A DNA stretch of 64,000 nucleotides from Pseudomonadota bacterium. GTDB lineage: Bacteria; Pseudomonadota; Alphaproteobacteria; Sphingomonadales; Sphingomonadaceae. Shown here in pieces: positions 15,794 through 23,013 of this stretch; the stretch's first letter is position 1; every line of letters starts with the position of its first letter. Position numbers and translations under genes: made by a program. Below the pieces are notes generated by a model, which made no database searches, had not been told where the DNA came from, and was given only the letters and a program-made list of their open reading frames with translations. The stretch covers positions 124,001 through 188,000 of the forward strand of contig JAEWEY010000010.1 in NCBI GenBank assembly GCA_023389105.1. Reading direction: 5' to 3'.

Positions 15794-16252
15794 TCAGCTC
15801 CACCGCTCGCGGTTGGCGTAGTCAGCCTCGGTCGGCTCGATCCAAGTTGAGCCGCCCGCGCCGACTTCGCGCTTCCAGAACACGGCGTCGGTCTTTAGTC
15901 GGTCCATCAGATAGTCGGCTGCCTCGAAGGCGGCGCGGCGGTGCGGCGCGGCGGCACCGGCAAAGACGATGGGCTCCCCTGAGGCAATGGCGCCGCAGCG
16001 ATGGACAACGCGGACGTGTGTAACGCCAGGCCGTGCGGCAGCCTCCGCCGCAATCGCTTCAAGCGACTGAAGCGTCAGCACAGGGTGATGCTCGAGTACC
16101 AGGAGCGTCACCGGTGCACCTTGCTTCGAGATCGCGCGCGCGACGCCGATGAAGCTGACGACGGCACCGTCGCCCTTCGCGCTCGCGAGCAGCGCGGCCA
16201 GCTCTTCTGGCGGGGCAAGCGCTGTCTCTTCCAGCTTGGCGACGATGCTCAT
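15794..16252 (-). CDS. moaE: Molybdopterin synthase catalytic subunit MoaE
   Basis: The 152-aa product has the MoaE markers GAVVSFIGVAR near residue 30, LEHHPVLT (a shortened form of the usual H-Y-x-x-M region), HRCGAIASGEPIV and the catalytic KTDAVFWKRE Lys near the C-terminus. With MoaD it adds dithiolene sulfur to cyclic pyranopterin monophosphate. The start overlaps the moaD stop in an ATGA junction. Confidence 0.94.
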   Translation of the reverse strand: MSIVAKLEETALAPPEELAALLASAKGDGAVVSFIGVARAISKQGAPVTLLVLEHHPVLTLQSLEAIAAEAAARPGVTHVRVVHRCGAIASGEPIVFAGAAAPHRRAAFEAADYLMDRLKTDAVFWKREVGAGGSTWIEPTEADYANRERWS

Positions 16253-16491
16253 CCGCCGGACACCGGCGGCAGGAACTCAAGGGTGTCGGTCGCGGCCGGG
16301 CGGTGTTCATCGCCAACGAACCGGTCGCCGATGCACGCCCTTGTGCGCCGGCTTTGCAAACTCCCGGAGACCTTCGGATAGAGGACACACAGTCGATCGC
16401 GGACCTCGGCCACGGAAGCGTCGGACGGCGCTTCAAGCTCAAGCTCGGAGCCAATGACTTCGGCGAGCCGCCCGTGAAACAGGACCTTCAT
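16249..16491 (-). CDS. moaD: Molybdopterin synthase sulfur carrier MoaD
   Basis: The ubiquitin-like 80-aa product starts MKVLFHGRLAEVIGSELELE and ends LPPVSGG; the terminal Gly-Gly is where MoeB-dependent adenylylation and thiocarboxylation occur. ATG 16491 is preferred because family members begin at this point; the ORF extension to 16521 adds a non-homologous leader. It heads the operon moaD-moaE-moaB-moaC-moeA, so the operon promoter should lie in the next 250 bases. I see no molybdenum-cofactor riboswitch fold there by eye. Confidence 0.9.
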   Translation of the reverse strand: MKVLFHGRLAEVIGSELELEAPSDASVAEVRDRLCVLYPKVSGSLQSRRTRACIGDRFVGDEHRPAATDTLEFLPPVSGG

Positions 16492-16555
16492 CTCGGCGCG
16501 GTCTCGCCCCGGACGAAACATCCGTCAACCGGCCTGCGCAGGCGGCAAAGAAAAG

Positions 16556-16575
16556 TGGTCGGGGAGAGAGGATTC
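16556..16575 (-). other. tRNA 3'-end-like fragment (possible attachment-site remnant)
   Basis: The minus strand reads GAATCCTCTCTCCCCGACCA: the end of a T loop, a 5-nt T-stem arm CCTCT, a 7-nt acceptor arm CTCCCCG, a discriminator A and CCA. No matching 5' half of a tRNA follows, so this is not a whole gene. Such 3' tRNA pieces are commonly left by integrases at island borders; here it lies at the left edge of the accessory zone. Confidence 0.45.
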
Positions 16576-16745
16576 CAGACCAGAATAGCGCCCGTACAAA
16601 ACGGCGGATTCCCGCGATTCCTGCAGGATTGCGTGGGCCTTGTGCTACGGTCGTGTGTACCTGTCCAGTGCCACAGAAATCGCCGATGCAAATTCCGCTT
16701 CTGGCCGGAGCCGGATCGCCCGCTTACCGCCGGCCGCAACTAGGC

Positions 16746-16949
16746 TCAGACGTAGATCCCGTGTTCAATCTGCATGAGAAGTTTCTCTACCTGCTTGGCA
16801 CCGTTAGTAGTCCTGATCAGCTCGGCTGGTATCTGGCCGTTGAGGCCTAAAGCCGGCTTATGCATCCACCCCTCGGCGTTTTCCTCGGAGCCGAGCACGT
16901 TCATTGCTAACTGGTACATTTCAGCTCGGCGTTGTTTCAGCTTGGTCAT
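16746..16949 (-). CDS. Short MbcA/ParS/Xre-type antitoxin C-terminal domain protein, 67 aa
   Basis: The product reads EGWMHKPALGLNGQIPAELI then TTNGAKQVEKLLMQIEHGIYV. The W-x-x-x-P-x-x-x-L-x-G-x-x-P-x-E-L...G-x-x-x-V-x-x-x-L-x-x-I-x-x-G-x-Y pattern is the toxin-binding domain (DUF2384) of MbcA/ParS/Xre antitoxins. There is no DNA-binding N-terminal domain and no RES toxin gene next to it. The gene at 17108 encodes a second protein of the same length and pattern on the other strand, facing away. Function as a stand-alone domain is unknown. Confidence 0.75.
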   Translation of the reverse strand: MTKLKQRRAEMYQLAMNVLGSEENAEGWMHKPALGLNGQIPAELIRTTNGAKQVEKLLMQIEHGIYV

Positions 16950-17107
16950 TCAAGTTCTCCGCGATCAAGGTGCGGACATGCTCTACTGACGTCAACGGCT
17001 ACATTTGGCCGAAGGCGGAACGTCCGGTCTCGGCACATCGACGGGCAAAGCTGCCAATCACGCTTTACGTGCTTTCGTCGCGCAAAGCGTTCCGGCATAC
17101 TGAATCT

Positions 17108-17311
17108 ATGAAAAAGCGAACTCTGTCCGCACAAGAATTTTTGAAGCGGGTCGAACCACGGTTCGCGTCGGAAGCTGTTGCTCGTGCATGGTTCGAAACC
17201 GAGCCGCTGCCGGGATACAGCGGCCAGACGGCGCACCAACTCGTGGCGGCCGGGCGCGCATCCGACGTGTTAGAACTACTTTCGGCGATTGATGCGGGAG
17301 TCTACTCCTAG
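17108..17311 (+). CDS. Short MbcA/ParS/Xre-type antitoxin C-terminal domain protein, 67 aa
   Basis: Starting MKKRTLSAQEFLKRVEPRF, the product has AWFETEPLPGYSGQTAHQLV and ASDVLELLSAIDAGVYS, the same toxin-binding domain pattern as the divergent gene at 16746-16949 (W, P-L-x-G, L, V-x-x-L-x-x-I-x-x-G-x-Y). It is exactly the same length, 67 aa, with low identity, so the pair is an old duplication or two recruits of one domain. No cognate toxin is seen. ATG 17108 is chosen; the ORF upstream of it is unsupported. Confidence 0.75.
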   Translation: MKKRTLSAQEFLKRVEPRFASEAVARAWFETEPLPGYSGQTAHQLVAAGRASDVLELLSAIDAGVYS

Positions 17312-17401
17312 GCACTGGAACCGGCTCGTTCTGGCCGTAAGCGGACGGTCGGCTATCGGGCTGATCACCGGGAAAGCGGACATCTGTTCAGCTGGTGCGC
17401 T

Positions 17402-17431
17402 AATGTCTGCTTTCGACCCATTTTTGCCATT
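17402..17431 (+). repeat. 30-nt palindrome family, copy 5, forward
   Basis: Left arm AATGTCTGC and intact loop TTTCGACCCATT; the right arm is damaged (TTTGCCATT). A possible half-copy of the other orientation (AAAGCGGACAT at about 17373-17383) lies just upstream. Confidence 0.75.
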
Positions 17432-17504
17432 AGCGGGAGTGAGATTAGATCGCGGGGGCGGTATCGCGCTTGACTCAATTCGTCGTTTAGCTAATTGATG
17501 AATT

Positions 17505-17801
17505 ATGAGTTCGGTGTTCAAGGCCCTTTCCGATCCGACACGCCGCCGCGTGCTGCAACTCCTGCGCAAGGGGCCGATGAGCGCGGGCGAACTCAGCGAT
17601 CACTTCGACTTCTCTAAGCCGACGATGTCGGCGCACTTTGCAGTGCTGAAGGAGTCGGACCTGGTGCACGCCGAGAAGGTCGGCAAGTCGGTGATCTATC
17701 ACCTGAAGCTTTCGGTCCTTGAAGACGCGCTGCTGGGCTTCGCCAATTCGTTCGGGCTGGGCGCCTCAGAAACCAAGTACAAGGAAGAATGGGAACGATG
17801 A
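17505..17801 (+). CDS. ArsR-family (SdpR-like) winged-helix regulator, 98 aa
   Basis: The product starts MSSVFKALSDPTRRRVLQLL, the standard ArsR/SmtB N-terminus, followed by the recognition region AGELSDHFDFSKPTMSAHFAVLKESDLV and a winged beta hairpin VGKSVIYHLKLS. There are no metal-binding Cys pairs, so it resembles SdpR/autorepressor types rather than ArsR proper. It overlaps the downstream membrane-protein gene by four bases. By analogy with sdpR-sdpI it may repress this two-gene operon. Confidence 0.85.
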   Translation: MSSVFKALSDPTRRRVLQLLRKGPMSAGELSDHFDFSKPTMSAHFAVLKESDLVHAEKVGKSVIYHLKLSVLEDALLGFANSFGLGASETKYKEEWER

Positions 17802-18181
17802 AAGAGGAAGCAAAAAGGGAACTGTACCCAGCCGTCATCTGGGCCGCCGTGATGATCGGCGTGTCCCTCGTAACCGCCTACGCCTACCGGCAAGGCTATA
17901 TCGACGCGGACACGAAAACCCGAGTGACCGCAATGTTCGGGCTTTGGATGGTCTGGTTCGGCAACCGAATCCCGAAGGCCATCGTCCCGAGCGTCTGTGT
18001 GCACAAGGCCAAGCGAGTCGTCGGCTGGTCTATGGTGCTGAGCGGGCTCGTCTATGCCGGAGCGTACCTGTTCGCCCCGATCCAGCTCGCATTCACCGTC
18101 GCGATGTGCGCGGGCCTGGCGGGGATTTTGGTGTCGTTTGGCTACTGTCTCTGGCTGACGTCCAAGGCCAAGGCCGCCTGA
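17798..18181 (+). CDS. Four-helix membrane protein coupled to ArsR regulator (SdpI-like), 127 aa
   Basis: ATG 17798 overlaps the regulator stop in ATGA. The protein has about four membrane segments (YPAVIWAAVMIGVSLVTAYA near residue 12, MFGLWMVWFGNRIPK near 48, VVGWSMVLSGLVYAGAYLF near 75, AFTVAMCAGLAGILVSF near 97). The GNRIPKAI stretch recalls the GN-x-x-PK element of SdpI immunity proteins. Coupling to an ArsR-type repressor also matches sdpRI, but no toxin gene is present. The palindrome copy 6 begins just after its stop. Confidence 0.75.
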   Translation: MKEEAKRELYPAVIWAAVMIGVSLVTAYAYRQGYIDADTKTRVTAMFGLWMVWFGNRIPKAIVPSVCVHKAKRVVGWSMVLSGLVYAGAYLFAPIQLAFTVAMCAGLAGILVSFGYCLWLTSKAKAA

Positions 18182-18713
18182 TCCCGCTTCTGTCCGAATC
18201 CCACCCATTGCCGACATTAGTGTGTTTCAGGGGCGGCTCCGGCAAGAAGGTTGCACGTTGAACACGAAGGTCGTCGATGCGCTCGACATCGAAGACATAA
18301 GGCATGTCGTCCAGGTTAGGTTCGGCGTCTGGCGGAACGGGGCCTGACTGCACCTGACCAGTTCTCTTGCTGAGCGTCCCCCTGAACCGAGCGCTGAAGT
18401 CGGTCGCACGACTACCACCTGCTAAGATGTCCCGGAAACCTTGTGCGTTCCCTTTCTGCTTATCGGCCAACTCCACCTCAAGCGACGGCGCGAACCGTGG
18501 TTCAATCAGCGTTTGGGGACACTCTCCAGAACCTATTGCCGATCCAGCAAAGCCGATCGCACCATACCATCCCGTTATCGTGACCTTTTTTCCGAGCAGG
18601 GCAGGTGCGTCCCGCAGAGCTTCGCATACGTTCACGTCATGACGTTCGTCGGATCGTGAGCAAGACACCGTCACGAGGAGAAGCAGGGCGGTCGATGATC
18701 GTTTGAGGCGCAT
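18093..18713 (-). CDS. Putative lipoprotein whose C-terminus reads through a repeat
   Basis: The protein starts MRLKRSSTALLLLVTVSC (lipobox VTVSC) and has a body with VNVCEALRDAPALLGKKVTI, a second Cys (GSGECPQTLIEPRF) and ARFRGTLSKRTGQV, a layout shared with the lipoprotein at 3077-3490. After FLPEPPLKHTNV (about residue 165) the frame enters palindrome copy 6 and then the antisense of the neighbouring membrane-protein gene, adding about 40 Pro/Ser/Arg-rich residues. The natural stop was therefore probably lost near 18220. Start ATG 18713; the longer frame start at 18761 lies in another repeat copy. Confidence 0.65.
   Translation of the reverse strand: MRLKRSSTALLLLVTVSCSRSDERHDVNVCEALRDAPALLGKKVTITGWYGAIGFAGSAIGSGECPQTLIEPRFAPSLEVELADKQKGNAQGFRDILAGGSRATDFSARFRGTLSKRTGQVQSGPVPPDAEPNLDDMPYVFDVERIDDLRVQRATFLPEPPLKHTNVGNGWDSDRSGIRRPWPWTSARDSSQTTPKSPPGPRTSRR
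18189..18218 (+). repeat. 30-nt palindrome family, copy 6, forward
   Basis: Loop region CCACCCATT and right arm GCCGACATT are kept; the left arm (TCTGTCCGA) is mutated. It lies between two convergent genes and is read through by the minus-strand one. Confidence 0.75.
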
Positions 18714-18745
18714 ACGCGATGATGTGCACGGTTTCGACGTAGCGC

Positions 18746-18775
18746 AATGTCCGCTTTCCACCCAAAGCAGACACT
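18746..18775 (+). repeat. 30-nt palindrome family, copy 7, forward
   Basis: Left arm AATGTCCGC, loop TTTCCACCCAAA and right arm GCAGACACT. It forms a tandem with copy 8, five bases apart. Confidence 0.88.
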
Positions 18776-18780
18776 AGGCG

Positions 18781-18810
18781 AGTGACTGCTTTCGACCCAG
18801 AGCGGACATT
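18781..18810 (+). repeat. 30-nt palindrome family, copy 8, forward
   Basis: Left arm AGTGACTGC (degraded), loop TTTCGACCCAGA, right arm GCGGACATT. It is the second unit of a head-to-tail tandem and uses the G-type loop while copy 7 uses the C-type. Confidence 0.85.
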
Positions 18811-18887
18811 AGATTGGGGCGTACGCCGGCGAGTGTGACCTCCGCTTTCAGCGCGCCGGAATAGGATTGCGGGCGTTGTTGCTGGTC

Positions 18888-19823
18888 TCAGGTGGCTTCA
18901 GCGACTTTGTACCTACGGCGGCGGACCATGCTGCCGATCAAACCAAAGCCCATGATCATGCTGGCCCAAGTGGCAGGTTCGGGGACGCCCGCGGGCGGCA
19001 GCGTTGGCGTGTCCGCGAACCGCCAGGACGTGATGTCCTCATTCTCCCAGCCGGCGCCACTGCTGCCGGTAAAGCCGACGTAGGCTGTGCTGCCCCCAAG
19101 ATAGGAGGCTATGTCGATCGGCAGGTTGGTGATTGCGGCAAAGCTGCTGCCCACCGCTGGGTCGAACAACGCGACGTTGAGTAACGAGCCGTCGTAGGTG
19201 ATCGTCGCGCTCCACAAGTTGCCGTTCGACATGCAACCCGGCACTGTATACGAACTCTGTGCCGGCGTTCCGCCAGGGAACCCGCACGAACCGTTGCCGT
19301 ACACATTGGTCCAGCTGGCGTTGTTGAGCACACCATTGAGGTCGATCGCAACATGGTTGCTGCTGTTGGGTTCCTGGGGGAATGGCCCAAGCGACGTCGG
19401 AGCCCCATTGTTGTACGTGTCAAACTCGATCGCGACGCTGTTCCCGACGCCTTCATAGCCCATCCCGTACCCGGGCGTCCCGAGCCCGCTGGGGCTGGCG
19501 GCGAGAACGAATGTTATTCCATCAGCGGGATCGACGCCGCCGGGTTGCGTGAAGCGGAAGGTAAACTCCGTGCTGAACGTGTTCCCGATCCCCAGCGTCG
19601 TGGGCGTCGTGAAAAAAACTGCTCCCGCCTGATTACCTGCGGCCGGGATAATGCGCAGGACCGTACCGTCTGCGGTGGAGGCAGTCCCTGCGCTACCGAC
19701 GAAGGTAAGGCCTGCAGTGCTGGAAAAGTTGGGATAGTCGAAGTTATCCGCTTGTGCTGATGTCGCCGCGAATGCAGCGCAAGCAGCAGAGGCGAGGTTC
19801 AGGATCAGACCGCGATGGTTCAT
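18888..19823 (-). CDS. PEPxxWA-CTERM protein with legume-lectin-like domain, 311 aa
   Basis: After a signal peptide (LASAACAAFAATSAQA) the body resembles an L-type lectin beta-sandwich: FDYPNFSSTAGLTFVG, FSTEFTFRFTQPGG, ADGITFVLAAS, GNSVAIEFDTYNNG (the metal-site strand) and LLNVALFDP. The C-terminus is a PEP-CTERM tail, VPEPATWASMIMGFGLIGSM followed by VRRRRYK. It is predicted to be exported, sorted by an exosortase and to bind carbohydrate. Two palindrome copies lie just past its stop. Confidence 0.88.
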   Translation of the reverse strand: MNHRGLILNLASAACAAFAATSAQADNFDYPNFSSTAGLTFVGSAGTASTADGTVLRIIPAAGNQAGAVFFTTPTTLGIGNTFSTEFTFRFTQPGGVDPADGITFVLAASPSGLGTPGYGMGYEGVGNSVAIEFDTYNNGAPTSLGPFPQEPNSSNHVAIDLNGVLNNASWTNVYGNGSCGFPGGTPAQSSYTVPGCMSNGNLWSATITYDGSLLNVALFDPAVGSSFAAITNLPIDIASYLGGSTAYVGFTGSSGAGWENEDITSWRFADTPTLPPAGVPEPATWASMIMGFGLIGSMVRRRRYKVAEAT

Positions 19824-19975
19824 GTCTTGGCTCCCCCGGCTAAAGGTACACGAGCAGCGCGACGCAGGTAGGACCGTTCCGTCGACTCTTTAGCAGATTA
19901 ATAATAAGCTAATATCAACGGCTGCTCAAGATCGTTAAATACAGTTAGTCGCCCGCCCATTCCTGCCGCTAGCGC

Positions 19976-20005
19976 AATGTCTGCTTTCGACCCATTGCGG
20001 ACATT
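19976..20005 (+). repeat. 30-nt palindrome family, copy 9, forward
   Basis: Arms AATGTCTGC and GCGGACATT (one G-T wobble) around loop TTTCGACCCATT, about 50 bases upstream of the RTX gene. Confidence 0.9.
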
Positions 20006-20056
20006 AGTCTTCCAGATACACTGGTCCCCGATATTGCGCATGGGGGGGGGTAAGCA

Positions 20057-21049
20057 TTGTCGAACAACCAGCCGACCGATGGCGATGACTTCCTCAACGG
20101 GACGATCGGTGATGACAACATCGATGGACAGGCGGGGGACGACACCATCCTCGGGTTCGAGGGGAACGACGTTCTGATAGGCGGCGATGGCAACGACACT
20201 CTGCACGGCGGGGGGGACGATGACACGTTATATGGGAACGGCGGGAACGACGCTCTCTACGGAGAAGAAGGCAACGACACGCTTTACGGCGGGAACGGCG
20301 TCGACTTTCTTTGGGGTGGGACAGGCAACGACATCATCTTTGCAGGCCCAACAGGGGTGTCAGGAAACAGCAACTCCATCTTCGATGGTGAAGGCAACGA
20401 CACGGTCTATGGTGGTGAAGATCAAGACGACATTTACGGTTCCTCCGGGGATGATTTTTACGACGGCGGAGGCGGCTTTGACGAAGTTGTCTACGGCCAG
20501 GACATTCTCGCTGGCATTGTCGTGGACATGCGGCTCGCAACTGGCCAGGTCCGCTCGCAAGGCTCCACGGACACCGCAAACGTGGGTATCGATACCCTCG
20601 TGAACATAGAGGCTGTCAGTGGGTCTGCGTTCGATGACATCATGATCGCTGGCACGGCTGCGATGGCCTTTTGGGGTCAAGACGGGGACGACATTTTAGT
20701 CGGTGGCGACGGCGATGACTTCCTATCCGGAGGATGGGGTCTAGATCGCATTACTGGCGGATTGGGTCGTGACACATTTGCAGTGACCCTTGGTGACTTG
20801 GCCAACGACACGATCACCGATTTTGCGCGGAGCGACCGCATTTTATTCCAGTATGTTGACCCGCAGACGTTCACTTACTCGATATCTGGTAATCAGCTGA
20901 CTTACAGCGGCGGTGGCACGCTCACGCTCTTAGGCGTTCAGAACCCTGCACTGTCAGCGAGCATTGCTCCAGAGGGTGGCATACAGCTGCATTTCGCTGG
21001 GCCTCCGATCATTATTTCCGCAGGCGAAAGCGTTACGTTGGGATTTTGA
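20057..21049 (+). CDS. RTX calcium-binding repeat protein, 330 aa
   Basis: Starting at a TTG, the protein opens with MSNNQPTDGDDFLNGTIGDD and then has about a dozen nonapeptide RTX repeats of the form G-G-x-G-x-D-x-L/I-x (residues about 8-150 and again 205-245, for example GGDGNDTLHGGGDDDTLYGN). These bind Ca(II) as a parallel beta-roll. The C-terminal 90 residues (DTFAVTLGDLANDTITDF then SDRILFQYVD) resemble the C-terminal part of type I secreted RTX proteins. There is no enzymatic domain and no type I secretion genes nearby. An earlier ATG start is absent; a GGGGGGGG tract precedes the TTG. Confidence 0.85.
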   Translation: MSNNQPTDGDDFLNGTIGDDNIDGQAGDDTILGFEGNDVLIGGDGNDTLHGGGDDDTLYGNGGNDALYGEEGNDTLYGGNGVDFLWGGTGNDIIFAGPTGVSGNSNSIFDGEGNDTVYGGEDQDDIYGSSGDDFYDGGGGFDEVVYGQDILAGIVVDMRLATGQVRSQGSTDTANVGIDTLVNIEAVSGSAFDDIMIAGTAAMAFWGQDGDDILVGGDGDDFLSGGWGLDRITGGLGRDTFAVTLGDLANDTITDFARSDRILFQYVDPQTFTYSISGNQLTYSGGGTLTLLGVQNPALSASIAPEGGIQLHFAGPPIIISAGESVTLGF

Positions 21050-21073
21050 GGCAGCCTTGCCTGATATCGATCA

Positions 21074-21103
21074 ATCGTCTGCTTTCGACCCATTGCGGAC
21101 ATC
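21074..21103 (+). repeat. 30-nt palindrome family, copy 10, forward
   Basis: Loop TTTCGACCCATT with right arm GCGGACATC; the left arm has drifted (ATCGTCTGC). It begins 25 bases after the RTX stop codon. Confidence 0.85.
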
Positions 21104-21528
21104 AGACGCAGCTACGCAGATGTCCGTCATTGAAACAGAAATTAACTCCTGACGTTAAATTTACGTTGACCTACTGATAATTGGCTAACTAACTAACCGA
21201 AGCAATGAAGCCAGCGGTCACTGGCGGGGGCGGTTGCCTCTCAGAGTGCCCCTACCCTTCGCGTATTTAGGGGGTCATATTTGTAAAGATGTCTTCGTCT
21301 GCTGTTGCAGTCTTGTTATCGATCTCTCCAACGAGCGTCGTCCATAAATGCGAGAGCGAGCTCAGCGTAAGCTCTTTGGCCATTTATTCTCCATGAGGCA
21401 GCCGCCTTTGTTGTAAGTTCGCCACATCGGCCTGGGTAGGCGAAGCAACCACAACTTTCAGTCAGGTGGGGACGGATGATCCCACCCAGTCGGCGTCTGT
21501 TACGCCATGCGTAGTAAGAGGATTTCGA
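21104..21528. other. Intergenic region of about 425 bases
   Basis: The sequence is more AT-rich than its surroundings at its left end (GACGTTAAATTTACGTTGAC) and should carry the promoter for the downstream PEP-CTERM gene. ORFs on either strand have no ribosome-binding site or recognisable domain. I see no RNA gene. Confidence 0.5.
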
Positions 21529-22173
21529 ATGAATAAGCTTTTCTTGGTTTGTGCTGCTTTGGCGTTTTCGTGCCCGGCTCTCGCCCAAAGCGTCTCCTAC
21601 GACGCAAACCCGAGTACTCCGTTCACTTACGGTTCCGGTAACAATTACACCCCAGCCAACGCGGTTGTTCTCACGCAGGGCGATAACGAACTCGCGGCTC
21701 GCTTCCACCTGAACGGTGTTACGGCCCCGTCTAGCGGTGGTGATGGTGTCTACGATTTCGCGCTAGGCTCGAACACGCTCGGCTTTGACTTCAGCATTGT
21801 TGGCGCAACATCCAACGCCAATCTGTTGCTAACTAATTTGCTCACCGGTCAGACGGCCCAACTCAATCCGTTGCTCCTCGGCGATGCCAACGGCGCACTG
21901 CCGGGCATTCAGAACAGCGAGCAACTCGGTTTCAGCTTTCTCAACAACAATACATGCTGCGGCACCTTGGGTTTCAACCCGAATATTGACAATACTTACC
22001 GGCTGGACCTCACGGCTGGCACAAATACGGTGACAGCATTTGCCCGCGTTGGCGCGGGCGCGGGCGCTGTTCCTGAACCGGCTACGTGGGCTATGATGCT
22101 ACTTGGCTTCGGCGGTATCGGCATGGCGCTGCGTCGCCGCAAGGCGAACGTGCGCGTATCGCAAATCGCGTAA
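21529..22173 (+). CDS. PEPxxWA-CTERM sorting domain protein, 214 aa
   Basis: ATG 21529 follows an AGAGGA site. The product has a signal peptide (MNKLFLVCAALAFSCPALAQ), a 170-residue Asn/Thr/Gly-rich body (YGSGNNYTPANAVVLTQGD; a Cys pair in NNNTCCGTLGF) and the tail VPEPATWAMMLLGFGGIGMA plus LRRRKANVR. The tail is nearly identical to that of the gene at 5003-5563. It is expected to be exported and exosortase-processed. A strong terminator follows 25 bases later. Confidence 0.92.
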   Translation: MNKLFLVCAALAFSCPALAQSVSYDANPSTPFTYGSGNNYTPANAVVLTQGDNELAARFHLNGVTAPSSGGDGVYDFALGSNTLGFDFSIVGATSNANLLLTNLLTGQTAQLNPLLLGDANGALPGIQNSEQLGFSFLNNNTCCGTLGFNPNIDNTYRLDLTAGTNTVTAFARVGAGAGAVPEPATWAMMLLGFGGIGMALRRRKANVRVSQIA

Positions 22174-22197
22174 CTTTTTAATGCCGTTGGAGGCTAA

Positions 22198-22228
22198 ACG
22201 GTCCGGCGAAAGCCGGGCCGTTTTTTTT
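22198..22228 (+). terminator. Rho-independent terminator for the PEP-CTERM gene
   Basis: ACGGTCCGGC pairs with GCCGGGCCGT around GAAA and is followed by eight T residues. Confidence 0.92.
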
Positions 22229-22256
22229 CGCGGCAGGAGGATGGTCTGGGGTTGGT

Positions 22257-22286
22257 AGTGGCTGCTTTCGACCCTTTGCGGACATT
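22257..22286 (+). repeat. 30-nt palindrome family, copy 11, forward
   Basis: Loop TTTCGACCCTTT with right arm GCGGACATT; the left arm (GTGGCTGC) is degraded. It lies just beyond a canonical terminator, so this copy is not needed for termination. Confidence 0.8.
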
Positions 22287-22386
22287 AGTGACATGGCACC
22301 TCCATCACGGTGCAGTGAGCTCGGTCGCTTGCCGATAGCATTGTCGACGCGAATGATTACATGTCCGTAAGAACGGAGATAATTTA

Positions 22387-22569
22387 ATGCGGTCGGTTAA
22401 GACGGACGCCGCGCTCGACGCATTGAACGATGAGCGCGACCATCTGGCAATCCAGATCAGCCTGGCTGCCGATAGCGAAGGGCTCGATATGACGAGGCTC
22501 TCGGCGCTGCGTCAGAAGCTGGCGAGGCTCGAACTCAAAATCCAAAACTACCGGCCCGGGACCGCCTGA
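22387..22569 (+). CDS. Small helical protein, 60 aa
   Basis: ATG 22387 follows a GGAG site. The product is almost entirely alpha-helical and charged (ALDALNDERDHLAIQISLAA, then LSALRQKLARLELKIQNY), with heptad-like spacing suggesting a short coiled coil. No domain is recognised. It opens a run of tiny genes on the plus strand (22387-23567). Confidence 0.65.
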   Translation: MRSVKTDAALDALNDERDHLAIQISLAADSEGLDMTRLSALRQKLARLELKIQNYRPGTA

Positions 22570-22708
22570 TTCCGAGCGCGTCCCAAAGAACTTGATGATT
22601 AGGTGGCGCCTTCAGTCCGTGCTAGAAGGGGTCATCGCACGGAACCTATTGTAAGCCTGTGCGGCTGAGAGACCCATCGCGCTCCCGCTTACTGTCGGGA
22701 GATATTCC

Positions 22709-22867
22709 GTGGACCTCAATTATTTTTACGCGCGCCATCAGGTGTCGCTCTTCATGGCCGATCATGCGGCTTGCGATCGCTCGCGGGCCGTTCATCGCGA
22801 ATTTGCCGATGGCTATGCCGCCCGCATCGCCAGCGAGCGTTTCGACCGGCGGGCGATTGCGTCGTGA
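22709..22867 (+). CDS. Tiny HQ-x-SLF-x-AD family protein, 52 aa
   Basis: A GTG start at 22709 is preceded by GGGAG. The product VDLNYFYARHQVSLFMADHA continues with CDRSRAVHREFADGYAARIA. The gene at 24655-24816 encodes a clear paralogue (VDPSDHYQRHQISLFRADQI), also with a GTG start. The shared core is V-D-x-x-x-x-Y-x-R-H-Q-[IV]-S-L-F-x-A-D-x-A followed by H-R-E. It is a soluble helical mini-protein of unknown function. Its stop overlaps the next start by four bases. Confidence 0.7.
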   Translation: MDLNYFYARHQVSLFMADHAACDRSRAVHREFADGYAARIASERFDRRAIAS

Positions 22868-23013
22868 GCGGCAACGATAACGGCGTCGACGAGACAGAGC
22901 TCAAGCGCCTGGGCATTCAACGCGTGCCCACGGAAGTATTTCTGTGGGGCGGCTATCGGTACAGCAATGCGCGCGACGCCATCGCCGCTGCTCGGCGGGC
23001 GGACGCCAAATGA
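22864..23013 (+). CDS. Tiny protein, 49 aa
   Basis: The GTG at 22864 overlaps the previous stop (GTGA). The product VSGNDNGVDETELKRLGIQR then reads VPTEVFLWGGYRYSNARDAI and ends AAARRADAK. The look is a compact helix-strand-helix protein with no known domain. Its stop overlaps the next ATG (ATGA), so three or more tiny genes form a translationally coupled chain. Confidence 0.7.
   Translation: MSGNDNGVDETELKRLGIQRVPTEVFLWGGYRYSNARDAIAAARRADAK

Noticed and set aside
16492..16745. Molybdenum-cofactor riboswitch upstream of moaD
   Set aside because: I could not see its conserved stems by eye; a covariance-model search would be needed to claim it.
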